In this document: piece after piece, positions 5,812 through 12,530 of the stretch | Layout: every line of letters begins with the position of its first letter | Position numbering within the stretch: position 1 is the stretch's first letter | DNA from: an uncultured Oscillospiraceae bacterium | Lineage (GTDB): Bacteria; Bacillota; Clostridia; Oscillospirales; Oscillospiraceae | DNA: 16,835 nt | NCBI GenBank assembly: GCA_934546685.1 | Contig: CAKTEB010000051.1 | Location: 1-16,835 of the forward strand | Direction: 5' to 3' | The notes under the pieces: model-generated | The model's database searches: none | What the model saw: only the letters and a program-made list of their open reading frames with translations | What the model was told of the DNA's origin: nothing | Made by a program: the position numbers and the translations under genes

Positions 5812-7596
5812 ATGACCAAGAAACTTGTTGCAATGCTGCTGAGTCTTTCCATGCTGCTATGTCTGTTTGCGGGCTGCGGCGGCGGTTCCAGCGCCAGCAC
5901 CCCTGCTGCGGGCAGTGACAAGGCCCAGAGCACCACTGAGACGTCGGAAAAGGCTCCGGTCCAGGAGGAGACTCCTGCGGTTCCGGATACTGAGCCCGCT
6001 TCTGACGCGGAGACCTCCGCCGTGGAGGAGCCCGTTCTGGAGCAGGGTCCCACCAATGAGTGGTATTCCGAGCACATCGGCGTAAAAGACTATGACCTTC
6101 CCATGTTTGAGGATGGACTGGATCTGTCCATCTTCTGGGTACAGCTGGGCGCCATGGGCGGCGCGGAGCAGCCCCTTAAGAAGGATCTGCTGTTCTGGCA
6201 GAGAGTCCAGGAAAAGCTGGGCGTGACCCTGACCTTTAAGCAGGCCTCCGAGGCCGTCTGCAATGAGCAGTACAACCTGATGATCGCCTCCGGCGACATG
6301 ACTGACCTGATCTATGAATCCAACTGCGGCGCTATGGGTGCTACCTCTGTCTACAACGGCGGCTATGACAAGGCCATCGAAGACGACGTGTATGTAGATC
6401 TCACCGAGCGCATCCCCGAATTTGCCCCTAACTACTATGCGATCCTTCAGGCTGACGACAACGTTCGCCGGGATCTTACCACTGACACCGGCAAGCTCTA
6501 TTCCATCGCCATGATCTACGATCAGCCTCAGGGCGTCCGGGAAGGCCCCCTGGTCCGTGCGGACTATCTGGCGGACACCGGCATGGAGGAGCCTGTAACC
6601 ACTGAGGACTGGATGAAGGCCTTTGAGGCCATGAAGAACAACGGCGTCCAGTATCCCATGGGCGTTTCCAACTCCGGCGATATCCGCGGCGGCTTCTTCT
6701 GCATGGCCTTCGGTACCTCCGGCGGCCACGCCTTTAAGGTAGACCTCAAGACCAATGAGCTGGTTTATGACGGCACCTCCGATGAGCTCCGGGACTTTGT
6801 GGAGTTCTTCTCCAGAGCCTTTAAGGCCGGTTACATCAACCCCGACTATGCCTATGCCCAGATGTTTGACGATTCTCTCCAGACCTCCGGCGCCACCGCA
6901 CTGTTCGGCGGCATGGACCGTGACCTCACCAATATGAAGACCAACTATGGTCTTGACCTGAAGGCCGTCCATATGACCTATCCCGAGGGCAGCGAGGCTC
7001 CCAAGGAGTATAACTACGAGTACGCTAAGCAGCGCACCTCCGGCATGAAGAACATCGTCATCACCACCTCCTGCGCGGAGCCGGATAAGGCCGTGCAGTT
7101 CTTGGATTGGTTCTACAGCACCGAGGGCGCTTCTGCCGTGAACTTCGGCTTTGAGGAGGGCGAGAGCTATCAGGTGGTGGACGGCGTAAAGCAGATGCTG
7201 CCTCTGATGCTGGAGCGCAACGAGGATCTGGTGAGCTATCAGGTCATCTACGCCCTGGACGAGGGCCCCGGCTTCCAGATCGTCAACAAGAATAACCCCA
7301 TCAACGAGGATTATGTCAACGAGGCAAAGAATATCTGGCTGGATTATGATACCTCCAAGGCACTTTACTCCGCTACTCCCACCCTGGCCTTCACTGCGGA
7401 GGAGGCCGAGGACATGGCGCAGATCAACTCCGATATCTACACCCATGTGGCAACGGAGATCTCCAAGTTTATGATGGGCGAGTCTGAGCTCAACGATGAC
7501 ACCTGGAACGCCTATGTGGCAGATGTAGAGGCCATGGGCCTTGACGAGCTGCAGTCCTTCTATGAGACTGCCTACAGCCGCTACGAGAGCAGATAA
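5812..7596 (+). CDS. Extracellular solute-binding lipoprotein (orphan ABC-importer component)
   Basis: A 594-residue substrate-binding protein, probably of the large LplA-like/family-1 type that binds oligosaccharides in Firmicutes. The N-terminus is a lipoprotein signal: KK, a hydrophobic stretch, and lipobox LFAGC with the lipidated C22. Residues about 24-75 are a Ser/Thr/Glu/Pro/Ala-rich tether that holds the domain off the membrane. The rest is a two-lobe binding fold of family-typical length, with the segment NLMIASGDMTDLIYES (about residues 153-170) matching the LxxGDxPD-like motif of these proteins. No permease or ATPase gene lies on either side: the gene has its own promoter and terminator. 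It must use permeases encoded elsewhere or act as a sensor/binding protein. The ligand cannot be read from the sequence. Confidence 0.9.
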   Translation: MTKKLVAMLLSLSMLLCLFAGCGGGSSASTPAAGSDKAQSTTETSEKAPVQEETPAVPDTEPASDAETSAVEEPVLEQGPTNEWYSEHIGVKDYDLPMFEDGLDLSIFWVQLGAMGGAEQPLKKDLLFWQRVQEKLGVTLTFKQASEAVCNEQYNLMIASGDMTDLIYESNCGAMGATSVYNGGYDKAIEDDVYVDLTERIPEFAPNYYAILQADDNVRRDLTTDTGKLYSIAMIYDQPQGVREGPLVRADYLADTGMEEPVTTEDWMKAFEAMKNNGVQYPMGVSNSGDIRGGFFCMAFGTSGGHAFKVDLKTNELVYDGTSDELRDFVEFFSRAFKAGYINPDYAYAQMFDDSLQTSGATALFGGMDRDLTNMKTNYGLDLKAVHMTYPEGSEAPKEYNYEYAKQRTSGMKNIVITTSCAEPDKAVQFLDWFYSTEGASAVNFGFEEGESYQVVDGVKQMLPLMLERNEDLVSYQVIYALDEGPGFQIVNKNNPINEDYVNEAKNIWLDYDTSKALYSATPTLAFTAEEAEDMAQINSDIYTHVATEISKFMMGESELNDDTWNAYVADVEAMGLDELQSFYETAYSRYESR

Positions 7597-7619
7597 CATT
7601 TTATCAGATAATGAGATTA

Positions 7620-7649
7620 GGGCGGCGCGGAACTCCGCGCCGCCCTTTT
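7620..7649 (+). terminator. GC-rich terminator after the lipoprotein gene
   Basis: GGGCGGCGCGG (7620-7630) pairs with CCGCGCCGCCC (7635-7645) around AACT, followed by only four T residues. The short U-tract and a 20-base distance to the next start codon make partial read-through into the downstream gene plausible; I see no separate promoter for that gene. Confidence 0.85.
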
Positions 7650-7669
7650 GAAAGAGAGGAGACTTTCCT

Positions 7670-8932
7670 GTGAGTGATTTTAAGACCGTCTATCCCGGTC
7701 GGTACAGTGACAGAGAAAAGAAAATTCTGGACGAGACCCGGCGGCAGCTGGAGCAGCAGATTGGCAAGCCCACCATGTTTCCGGTGACCCCGGCGGATCC
7801 GACCCTGATGCGGCTTTACGCCAACGCTTGGGATCCCTGGAATCCCCTGTTCAACGATGATGAATACGCAAAGAAGACGAAATACGGCTCTATCATCGCT
7901 ATTCCCTGCTGGAAGGAGCCCGGGGCCATGTTTCCCATGCTGCCCATGGACTATGGAGACAGGCTACAGCGGGCCAATGACGGCGGCGCGTTTATCATGT
8001 ATGCGCCCATCTACCCGGGAGATACCTTCACCACTGTCTGCGACGATATGGTCATTGAGGATCTGACCCCCGAGGAGGGCAGCGAGGGCCGGTATATGCG
8101 TCTGGAAGGCCGGGGCAGCCTCTATAATCAGCGGGGCGAGCTGGTCATGTCCGGCATCACCAGAGGGCACAATGTATTTTCCTTCTACAAGGATGACTAT
8201 ACCGGGCCCAGGGGCCCGCTGCTGGGCGGCGGCCCGGGCGGCCCCGGCGGGAAAATGCCGAAGATGCGCCATCCGGAGGTGCACCACTATACTGAGGAGG
8301 ACTGGGAGTTCATCTCTGATATGTGGGGCAAGGAGGTCATCCGGGGCGCGGATCCCCTCTATTGGGAGGACGTGCAGGTGGGCGACCATCCCACTCCCAT
8401 TTGCTCCGGGCCCTGGACGGAGATGGACATGATCAAGGGCCATGGAATGCAGCTGATGGGACAGCGGCCTCTGCGGGATGTCATCAAGACCAAGGAAGGC
8501 CGCAGAAGAATGCAGCCCTTTGCCGACGACTACGGCATTTATTATTTCGATACCGCTGCCCATTTCTGTCATCGAAATCAGCCAGGCGGCCGGGCTATGT
8601 TCTATAATACCACCGGCCGAAATATGCTGATCCGCCTGCTCACCAACTATATGGGAGACGATGGCTTCCTCCGGTACATCGACTGGCACTTTATGTCCGA
8701 CGACGGCACCCCGGATTCCTTCCTGGCCCAGGTGCCGGAGATGGCGGGACGCTGCGTGGATCACCATGGTATGTGCTCCGACTGCATCATCGGCAAGGGA
8801 TATGTGACGAAGAAATATGTAAATGAAAAGGGCGAGCATCTGATTGACCTGATCTGCTGGGCTGAGAATTGGCCCGACGGCGGCATTGCACAGGTCATTG
8901 CGGCAACGGTGGTGCTGCCAAGTAAAGCATAA
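7670..8932 (+). CDS. Double-hotdog MaoC/FAS1-like dehydratase family protein
   Basis: A 420-residue protein of two hotdog-like halves. Residues about 25-175 match the FAS1-like dehydratase N-terminal domain with NPLFNDDEYA (58-67), which corresponds to the MaoC NPxHxDxxxA motif but with Phe in place of the catalytic His. A Gly/Pro-rich hinge (184-194) leads into a second half (about 225-417) containing DTAAHFCHRNQ (294-304), which may supply the active-site Asp/His. The family hydrates or dehydrates enoyl-CoA type thioesters; no acyl-CoA partner gene is adjacent, so the substrate is unknown. The start is GTG, chosen because AGAGAGGAGA (7653-7662) is 7 bases upstream and the next sequence is conserved-looking. 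It may be co-transcribed with the lipoprotein gene by read-through. Confidence 0.85.
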   Translation: MSDFKTVYPGRYSDREKKILDETRRQLEQQIGKPTMFPVTPADPTLMRLYANAWDPWNPLFNDDEYAKKTKYGSIIAIPCWKEPGAMFPMLPMDYGDRLQRANDGGAFIMYAPIYPGDTFTTVCDDMVIEDLTPEEGSEGRYMRLEGRGSLYNQRGELVMSGITRGHNVFSFYKDDYTGPRGPLLGGGPGGPGGKMPKMRHPEVHHYTEEDWEFISDMWGKEVIRGADPLYWEDVQVGDHPTPICSGPWTEMDMIKGHGMQLMGQRPLRDVIKTKEGRRRMQPFADDYGIYYFDTAAHFCHRNQPGGRAMFYNTTGRNMLIRLLTNYMGDDGFLRYIDWHFMSDDGTPDSFLAQVPEMAGRCVDHHGMCSDCIIGKGYVTKKYVNEKGEHLIDLICWAENWPDGGIAQVIAATVVLPSKA

Positions 8933-8970
8933 AAATAGAACCGCGCCGGAGAAAATCCGACGCGGTTTTT
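8931..8970. terminator. Bidirectional terminator between convergent genes
   Basis: AACCGCG (8939-8945) pairs with CGCGGTT (8961-8967), then after one C/A mismatch CGGA (8947-8950) pairs with TCCG (8956-8959). An A-run lies on the left (8931-8935) and a T-run on the right (8966-8970), so it can terminate the dehydratase-like gene on the plus strand and the permease gene on the minus strand. Confidence 0.88.
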
Positions 8971-8982
8971 CTATGGATAGGA

Positions 8983-10320
8983 TCAGACCTTGAAGTTGAC
9001 GGAGGTAGAGCCCTCGTCGTCCTTCTGGAACTCGTAGTCCTTGCCGGGGAGCACTGCGTTGAGCACGATGCCAACGATAGCGCCCACTGCCAGGCCGGAG
9101 AGGCTGATGGTAAAGGATGCGACCTGGAAGGAAATCGCACCGGCAGCGGAATACTTGATGCCGATGGACAGTACTAGGATCAGCGCGGCAATCAGCACGT
9201 TGCGGCTCTTGGTGAAGTCAACCTGGTTTTCTACCACGTTCCGAACGCCTACAGCGGAGATCATGCCGTACAGCACCAGGCTCACGCCGCCGATGGTAGC
9301 AGAGGGCATAGCGCCGATGATGGCGGCAAACTTGGGGCAGAAGGATAGGATCACTGCAAACACAGCGGCCAGACGGATGACCCGGGGATCATAGACCTTG
9401 GACAGAGCAAGAACGCCGGTGTTCTCACCGTAGGTGGTGTTGGCAGGTGCGCCGAACAGAGCAGCAATGGTGGTGGCCAGACCGTCGCCGGTGAGGGTTC
9501 GATGGAGGCCGGGGTCAGAGACAAAGTTCTTGCCTACGGTGGAGGAAATGGCACAGATATCGCCGATGTGCTCGACCATGGTGGCCAGGGCGATGGGCAT
9601 GATCGTGATGATGGCCGTCACCAGCATGCCGCCGTCAAAGCCGCTTCCGAAAATAGACAGAGCGGTGTTCTCCCACTTCACCGGCAGACCGATCCAGGCT
9701 GCCTGGGATACATGCTCTACCAGGGTAGCCCGGGTGGGGGCGTCGATGATCATGGAAAACACATAGCTGGCTATCACGCCTAGCAGAATGGGGATGATCT
9801 TCAGCATACCCTTGCCCCAGATGTTGAAGACGATAACCACCACAATAGCCATCAGGGCCACCAGCCAGTTGGCTCCACAGTTGTCAATGGCGCTCTGGGA
9901 AAGGGTCAGGCCAATGGCGATGATAACAGGGCCGGTGACGATGGGCGGGAAGAAGCGCATGACCTTCTGCGCGCCGAAGATCTTGAACAGCAGAGCCAGC
10001 ACAAGATACAAAAGTCCGGCGCAAGCGACACCAAAGCTGGAATAAGTCAATGGGATCTCTGCGCCGGAGGCGGTAACAAGGCCATAAGCCCCTAAAAATG
10101 CGAAGGAACTGCCCAAAAATGCGGGCACCTTTCTGCCGGTGATCAGGTGGAACAGCAGTGTGCCCAGACCTGCAAACAGCAGTGTTGCGGAAATGGAAAG
10201 ACCAGTGATAGCGGGGACGAGAATGGTTGCGCCAAACATGGCGAACATATGCTGCAGGCCCAGCAGAAGCATTTTGGGAACGCCCAGCTGGCGAGCATCA
10301 TAAATCGCGTCCTGATTCAT
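8983..10320 (-). CDS. uraA: Uracil permease, NCS2 (nucleobase:cation symporter) family
   Basis: A 445-residue polytopic membrane protein with about 14 hydrophobic segments, normal for UraA/PyrP proteins, which import uracil by proton symport. Diagnostic stretches are FLGSSFAF (68-75), VEHIGD (249-254), DPGLHRTLTGDGLAT (269-283) and NTTYGEN (294-300). E250 and E299 match the two substrate/proton glutamates of E. coli UraA (E241, E290). The residue matching E. coli H245 is D254 here; this may be normal for clostridial members. The ATG is preceded by GGAGGAG (minus strand, 10327-10333) at 6 bases. It stands alone, not with pyr genes, and its leader of about 27 bases is too short for a PyrR attenuator. 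Uracil specificity is inferred from the close match to UraA; other nucleobases are possible. Confidence 0.95.
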   Translation of the reverse strand: MNQDAIYDARQLGVPKMLLLGLQHMFAMFGATILVPAITGLSISATLLFAGLGTLLFHLITGRKVPAFLGSSFAFLGAYGLVTASGAEIPLTYSSFGVACAGLLYLVLALLFKIFGAQKVMRFFPPIVTGPVIIAIGLTLSQSAIDNCGANWLVALMAIVVVIVFNIWGKGMLKIIPILLGVIASYVFSMIIDAPTRATLVEHVSQAAWIGLPVKWENTALSIFGSGFDGGMLVTAIITIMPIALATMVEHIGDICAISSTVGKNFVSDPGLHRTLTGDGLATTIAALFGAPANTTYGENTGVLALSKVYDPRVIRLAAVFAVILSFCPKFAAIIGAMPSATIGGVSLVLYGMISAVGVRNVVENQVDFTKSRNVLIAALILVLSIGIKYSAAGAISFQVASFTISLSGLAVGAIVGIVLNAVLPGKDYEFQKDDEGSTSVNFKV

Positions 10321-10354
10321 GTGTAACTCCTCCTTTTTCTACATAATCCTCCCT

Positions 10355-10383
10355 ATTATACAGGGGCTGTTCCTGTTTTGCAA
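10355..10383 (-). promoter_or_regulatory. Promoter of the uracil permease gene
   Basis: On the minus strand TTGCAA (10378-10383) and TATAAT (10355-10360) are separated by 17 bases. The spacer contains a small inverted repeat ACAGG/CCTGT (10360-10364 and 10372-10376) that might be an operator but is short enough to be chance. The leader of about 27 bases leaves no room for a riboswitch. Confidence 0.8.
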
Positions 10384-10469
10384 GTGCTATTTTCAGAAAA
10401 TGCAGAGAAAAGGAAAAATCACGGATTTTTTCAAATACAACCGAAATCATATGAAAATATCATTCCATA

Positions 10470-10503
10470 AAAATGCAATCAGGCCGCCTAAAAAGGCGGC
10501 CTG
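10470..10503 (-). terminator. Intrinsic terminator of hsp20
   Basis: CAGGCCGCCT (10480-10489) pairs perfectly with AGGCGGCCTG (10494-10503) around four bases. On the minus strand it is followed by ATTGCATTTTTA, a somewhat displaced T-run. It lies 27 bases past the hsp20 stop. Confidence 0.8.
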
Positions 10504-10529
10504 AAAAGAGAGGGGGTATATGGAAAAGG

Positions 10530-10964
10530 TTACTCGATGGCAAGGGTATTTCTTCTGGGCAGCTCCCGCTTTACCTCCTTGGGTACGGTGATCTGCAGAA
10601 TACCGTTTTCAAACTTTGCGCTCATGTCCTCAACGCTCAGGGCTGTGCCCACATAGAAGCTGCGGCTCATGGCGCCGGCATAGCGCTCCTGACGGATGTA
10701 GCGGCCCTTCTTGTCCTGCTCATCCTTGTCGAGACCCTTCTCAGCCCGGATGGTCAGATAGCCGTTCTCCAGCTCTACCTGAATCTCATCCTTCTTGAAG
10801 CCAGGCAGGTCGATGTCCAACTCATAGGTATGATCGGTCTCGCGGATATCGGTCTTCATCAGGTTTTTGGCGTGCTTGCCGTACAGGGGGTTCTTCCGGC
10901 CAAACATAGCGTCTGTATCAAACATATCATCAAAGAAATCATCACCAAAAATACTAGGCAGCAT
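10530..10964 (-). CDS. hsp20: Small heat-shock protein, Hsp20/alpha-crystallin family
   Basis: An ATP-independent holdase chaperone of 144 residues, the usual size for bacterial Hsp20. The N-terminal 35 residues are Phe/Asp-rich (FGDDFFDDMF), as in related proteins where this arm mediates oligomerisation. The alpha-crystallin domain covers about 36-130, with DLPGFKKDEI (52-61) and FENGILQITVPK (118-129), the conserved GxLxxxxPK end of the domain. The C-terminal tail has an LAI variant of the I-x-I/V anchoring motif (141-143). The start codon follows GGAGG (minus strand, 10973-10977) by 8 bases. It is a single-gene unit with a CIRCE-controlled promoter far upstream and its own terminator, so heat-shock control by HrcA is strongly suggested by the sequence. 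No hrcA gene is in the window. Confidence 0.97.
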   Translation of the reverse strand: MLPSIFGDDFFDDMFDTDAMFGRKNPLYGKHAKNLMKTDIRETDHTYELDIDLPGFKKDEIQVELENGYLTIRAEKGLDKDEQDKKGRYIRQERYAGAMSRSFYVGTALSVEDMSAKFENGILQITVPKEVKRELPRRNTLAIE

Positions 10965-11092
10965 AAGTCATTCCTCCATTTTCTGCGGTTCGTAACCGGA
11001 GCATATCGTTCTCTGTGCGAACTTCGCTGCATATTTACAAACTCATTGGAACCCTGGAACCAGGCTCCCTTTGGAACCCTCTCCTTAAGTTC
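10965..11092 (-). promoter_or_regulatory. Long 5' leader of hsp20 with repeats and a possible RNA thermometer
   Basis: The predicted transcript starts near 11092, giving an untranslated leader of about 128 bases, long for such a gene. It contains two copies of TTGGAACCCT (11046-11055 and 11071-11080, plus-strand reading) with a third GGAACC between them, forming a CTGG/CCAG-type hairpin. Next to the start codon the ribosome binding site CTCC complement (10974-10977) can pair with GGAG (10998-11001), closing a GGTT/AACC hairpin (10987-10990 with 10994-10997). That would hide the ribosome binding site at low temperature. This is a fold drawn by eye, with no energy calculation. Confidence 0.35.
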
Positions 11093-11098
11093 ATCTTC

Positions 11099-11140
11099 AT
11101 TATAGCATCGTTTTTAGCACTGTCAAGATGAGAGTGCTAA
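11099..11140 (-). promoter_or_regulatory. CIRCE operator (HrcA site) overlapping the hsp20 promoter
   Basis: TTAGCACT (11114-11121), then GAGTGCTAA (11132-11140), match the CIRCE consensus TTAGCACTC-N9-GAGTGCTAA with one change (G for C at 11122); the flanking T/A runs extend the pairing. On the minus strand the promoter TTGACA (11121-11126) and TATAAT (11099-11104), spaced by 16 bases, is embedded so that the -35 box lies inside the CIRCE. HrcA binding would therefore block transcription of hsp20 directly. Confidence 0.93.
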
Positions 11141-11187
11141 AAATCCGTGAACGCTTTGTAAATACATTTTATGGATTCTACGAGAGC

Positions 11188-11223
11188 GAAAATGGACGCG
11201 CAATCCGTTGACAGCGCGTCCAT
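11188..11223 (-). terminator. Intrinsic terminator of the aldo/keto reductase gene
   Basis: ATGGACGCGC (11192-11201) pairs perfectly with GCGCGTCCAT (11214-11223) around a 12-base loop; on the minus strand TTTTCG follows. It lies 17 bases past the gene's stop codon. Confidence 0.85.
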
Positions 11224-11240
11224 ATCAAATGAATATCCGG

Positions 11241-12386
11241 TTAGAGACCAAACAGCTCCGCGGCCTTCTCCATTCTCTCGGCAATGGGAACTCCGAAGGG
11301 ACAGCGGGCCTCGCAGGCTTGGCAGCCGATACACTCGGAGGCCTTGTGCTCCAGCAGCTCGTAGTGGGATTGCAGGGAGGCGGGCACCTCCGGCTGCATG
11401 ACGGCAAGGTCATAGAACTTGTTGATCATGGCAATGTCCAGGTTCATGACGCAGGGCTTACAGTGGCCACAGTAGGTACATTCGCCCCGGTAGGAGTGGA
11501 AGGGGGCGTTGGCCAGTACGGAGGCATAGTCTTTTTCATCCTCGGTGGCGGTCTCATAGGCCACAGCCTGATCCACCTGCTCCTGGGTGTCGTAGCCGCA
11601 GAGGATGGAGCAGACGCCGGGGCGGGTCAGGGCATAGTGGATGCACTGGACGGGGCTCAGCTTCACGCCAAAGGGTGAGCGCTTTTCGTCAAACAGCCGG
11701 CCTCCGGCGAAGCCCTTCATGACCGTAATGCCCACGTCGTTCTGCTGACATACTTGATAGAGTCGGGCACGGTCCGGGTCGATGCCTTTGAGGCCGTCGT
11801 CGTAGGTCTCGGCAAACATGGTCTCGATGTTGTCGCTGGCGGGTAGCATGTCGAAGGCGGGATTGATGCTGAACAGGATCATCTCCACATAGCCGGACTG
11901 AGCGGCCTTGATGGCTACCTTTGGATTGTGGGAGCTCATGCCGATGTGGCGGATCACGCCGGTGCGCTTCAGCTCCATCACATAGTCCAGATAATCGGAG
12001 TGCTGGATCTGCTCCCACTCCTCCTCGGAGTCCACATAGTGGATCATGCCCAGGTCGATGTAGTCGGTTTGCAGACGTTTCAGCAGATCCTCAAAGGCCG
12101 GGCGCACATAGTCCATGTCCCGGGTGCGGTAATACTGCTGATCCTTCCAGGTGGCGCCCAGGTGGCCTTGAATAAACCATTCACCACGGCAATCCTTGAT
12201 GCCCTCGCCGATGATATCTCTGGATTTCGGGTCCGGCATCCAGCAGTCCAGAATGTTGATGCCCTTGGAGTGGGCATACTGAATCAGCGCAATGCCTTCC
12301 TCATTGGAGTGACGCTCCAGCCATTCCGCGCCGAAGCCTACCTCGCTGACCTGGAGCTCGGTCTTGCCCAATCTGCGCAGTTTCAT
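11241..12386 (-). CDS. Aldo/keto reductase with C-terminal 2x[4Fe-4S] ferredoxin domain
   Basis: A cytosolic oxidoreductase of 381 residues. Residues 1-285 form the aldo/keto reductase barrel, starting with RRLGKTELQVSEVGFG (4-19). The C-terminus has two cluster motifs: C303, C306, C309, C312 (CTYCGHCKPC) and C352, C355, C358, C362 (CIGCQACEARCP). Similar Fe-S aldo/keto reductases are common in anaerobes, with unknown substrates. The catalytic tetrad looks altered: D47 and H116 are present, but the usual Tyr position in the DTAxxYG segment reads Asp/Pro (CWMPDP, 48-53) and the Lys position reads FIQGHLG (71-77). The second cluster motif is complete. GGAGGATG-type ribosome binding site lies on the minus strand at about 12391-12398. 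It is a single gene with its own promoter and terminator. Confidence 0.94.
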   Translation of the reverse strand: MKLRRLGKTELQVSEVGFGAEWLERHSNEEGIALIQYAHSKGINILDCWMPDPKSRDIIGEGIKDCRGEWFIQGHLGATWKDQQYYRTRDMDYVRPAFEDLLKRLQTDYIDLGMIHYVDSEEEWEQIQHSDYLDYVMELKRTGVIRHIGMSSHNPKVAIKAAQSGYVEMILFSINPAFDMLPASDNIETMFAETYDDGLKGIDPDRARLYQVCQQNDVGITVMKGFAGGRLFDEKRSPFGVKLSPVQCIHYALTRPGVCSILCGYDTQEQVDQAVAYETATEDEKDYASVLANAPFHSYRGECTYCGHCKPCVMNLDIAMINKFYDLAVMQPEVPASLQSHYELLEHKASECIGCQACEARCPFGVPIAERMEKAAELFGL

Positions 12387-12419
12387 TTCTCATCCTCCTT
12401 TGGGAATTTGGTCTCTTAC

Positions 12420-12448
12420 ATTATAACGGAAGAATGAAGGGCCTGCAA
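12420..12448 (-). promoter_or_regulatory. Probable promoter of the aldo/keto reductase gene
   Basis: A consensus TATAAT (12420-12425, minus strand) is preceded 17 bases upstream by TTGCAG (12443-12448), a moderate -35. The leader is about 27 bases. Confidence 0.6.
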
Positions 12449-12483
12449 GTCTTGTTCCTCTCCCCTGTTCTGCCCTGCCAAAG

Positions 12484-12520
12484 AAAAGAGCTATCCAGGG
12501 TCGTTCTGAATAGCTCTTTT
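12484..12520 (-). terminator. Intrinsic terminator of the two-component operon
   Basis: AAAAGAGCTAT (12484-12494) pairs with ATAGCTCTTTT (12510-12520), with a further CAG/CTG pairing inside after one mismatch. The stem ends in T-rich sequence on both strands; on the minus strand it lies just after the histidine kinase stop codon. Confidence 0.88.
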
Positions 12521-12530
12521 TAAGTAAAAA

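Noticed and set aside
5857..7599. A 580-codon open frame on the minus strand opposite the lipoprotein gene.
   Set aside because: It is a shadow of a codon-biased gene: the plus-strand product has a signal peptide, promoter, ribosome site and terminator, while the antisense product is compositionally odd and lacks a start signal.
10321..10480. A PyrR attenuator or purine/pyrimidine riboswitch ahead of the uracil permease.
   Set aside because: The predicted start is only about 27 bases before the ATG, leaving no room for such an RNA.
10473..11105. A 210-codon plus-strand frame over hsp20 and its leader.
   Set aside because: Overlaps the hsp20 coding region, its terminator and the promoter; no ribosome site or known domain.
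11208..11236. TTGACA at 11208-11213 on the plus strand as a promoter.
   Set aside because: No credible -10 follows at 16-18 bases and no plus-strand gene lies downstream; the hexamer is in the loop of the reductase terminator.
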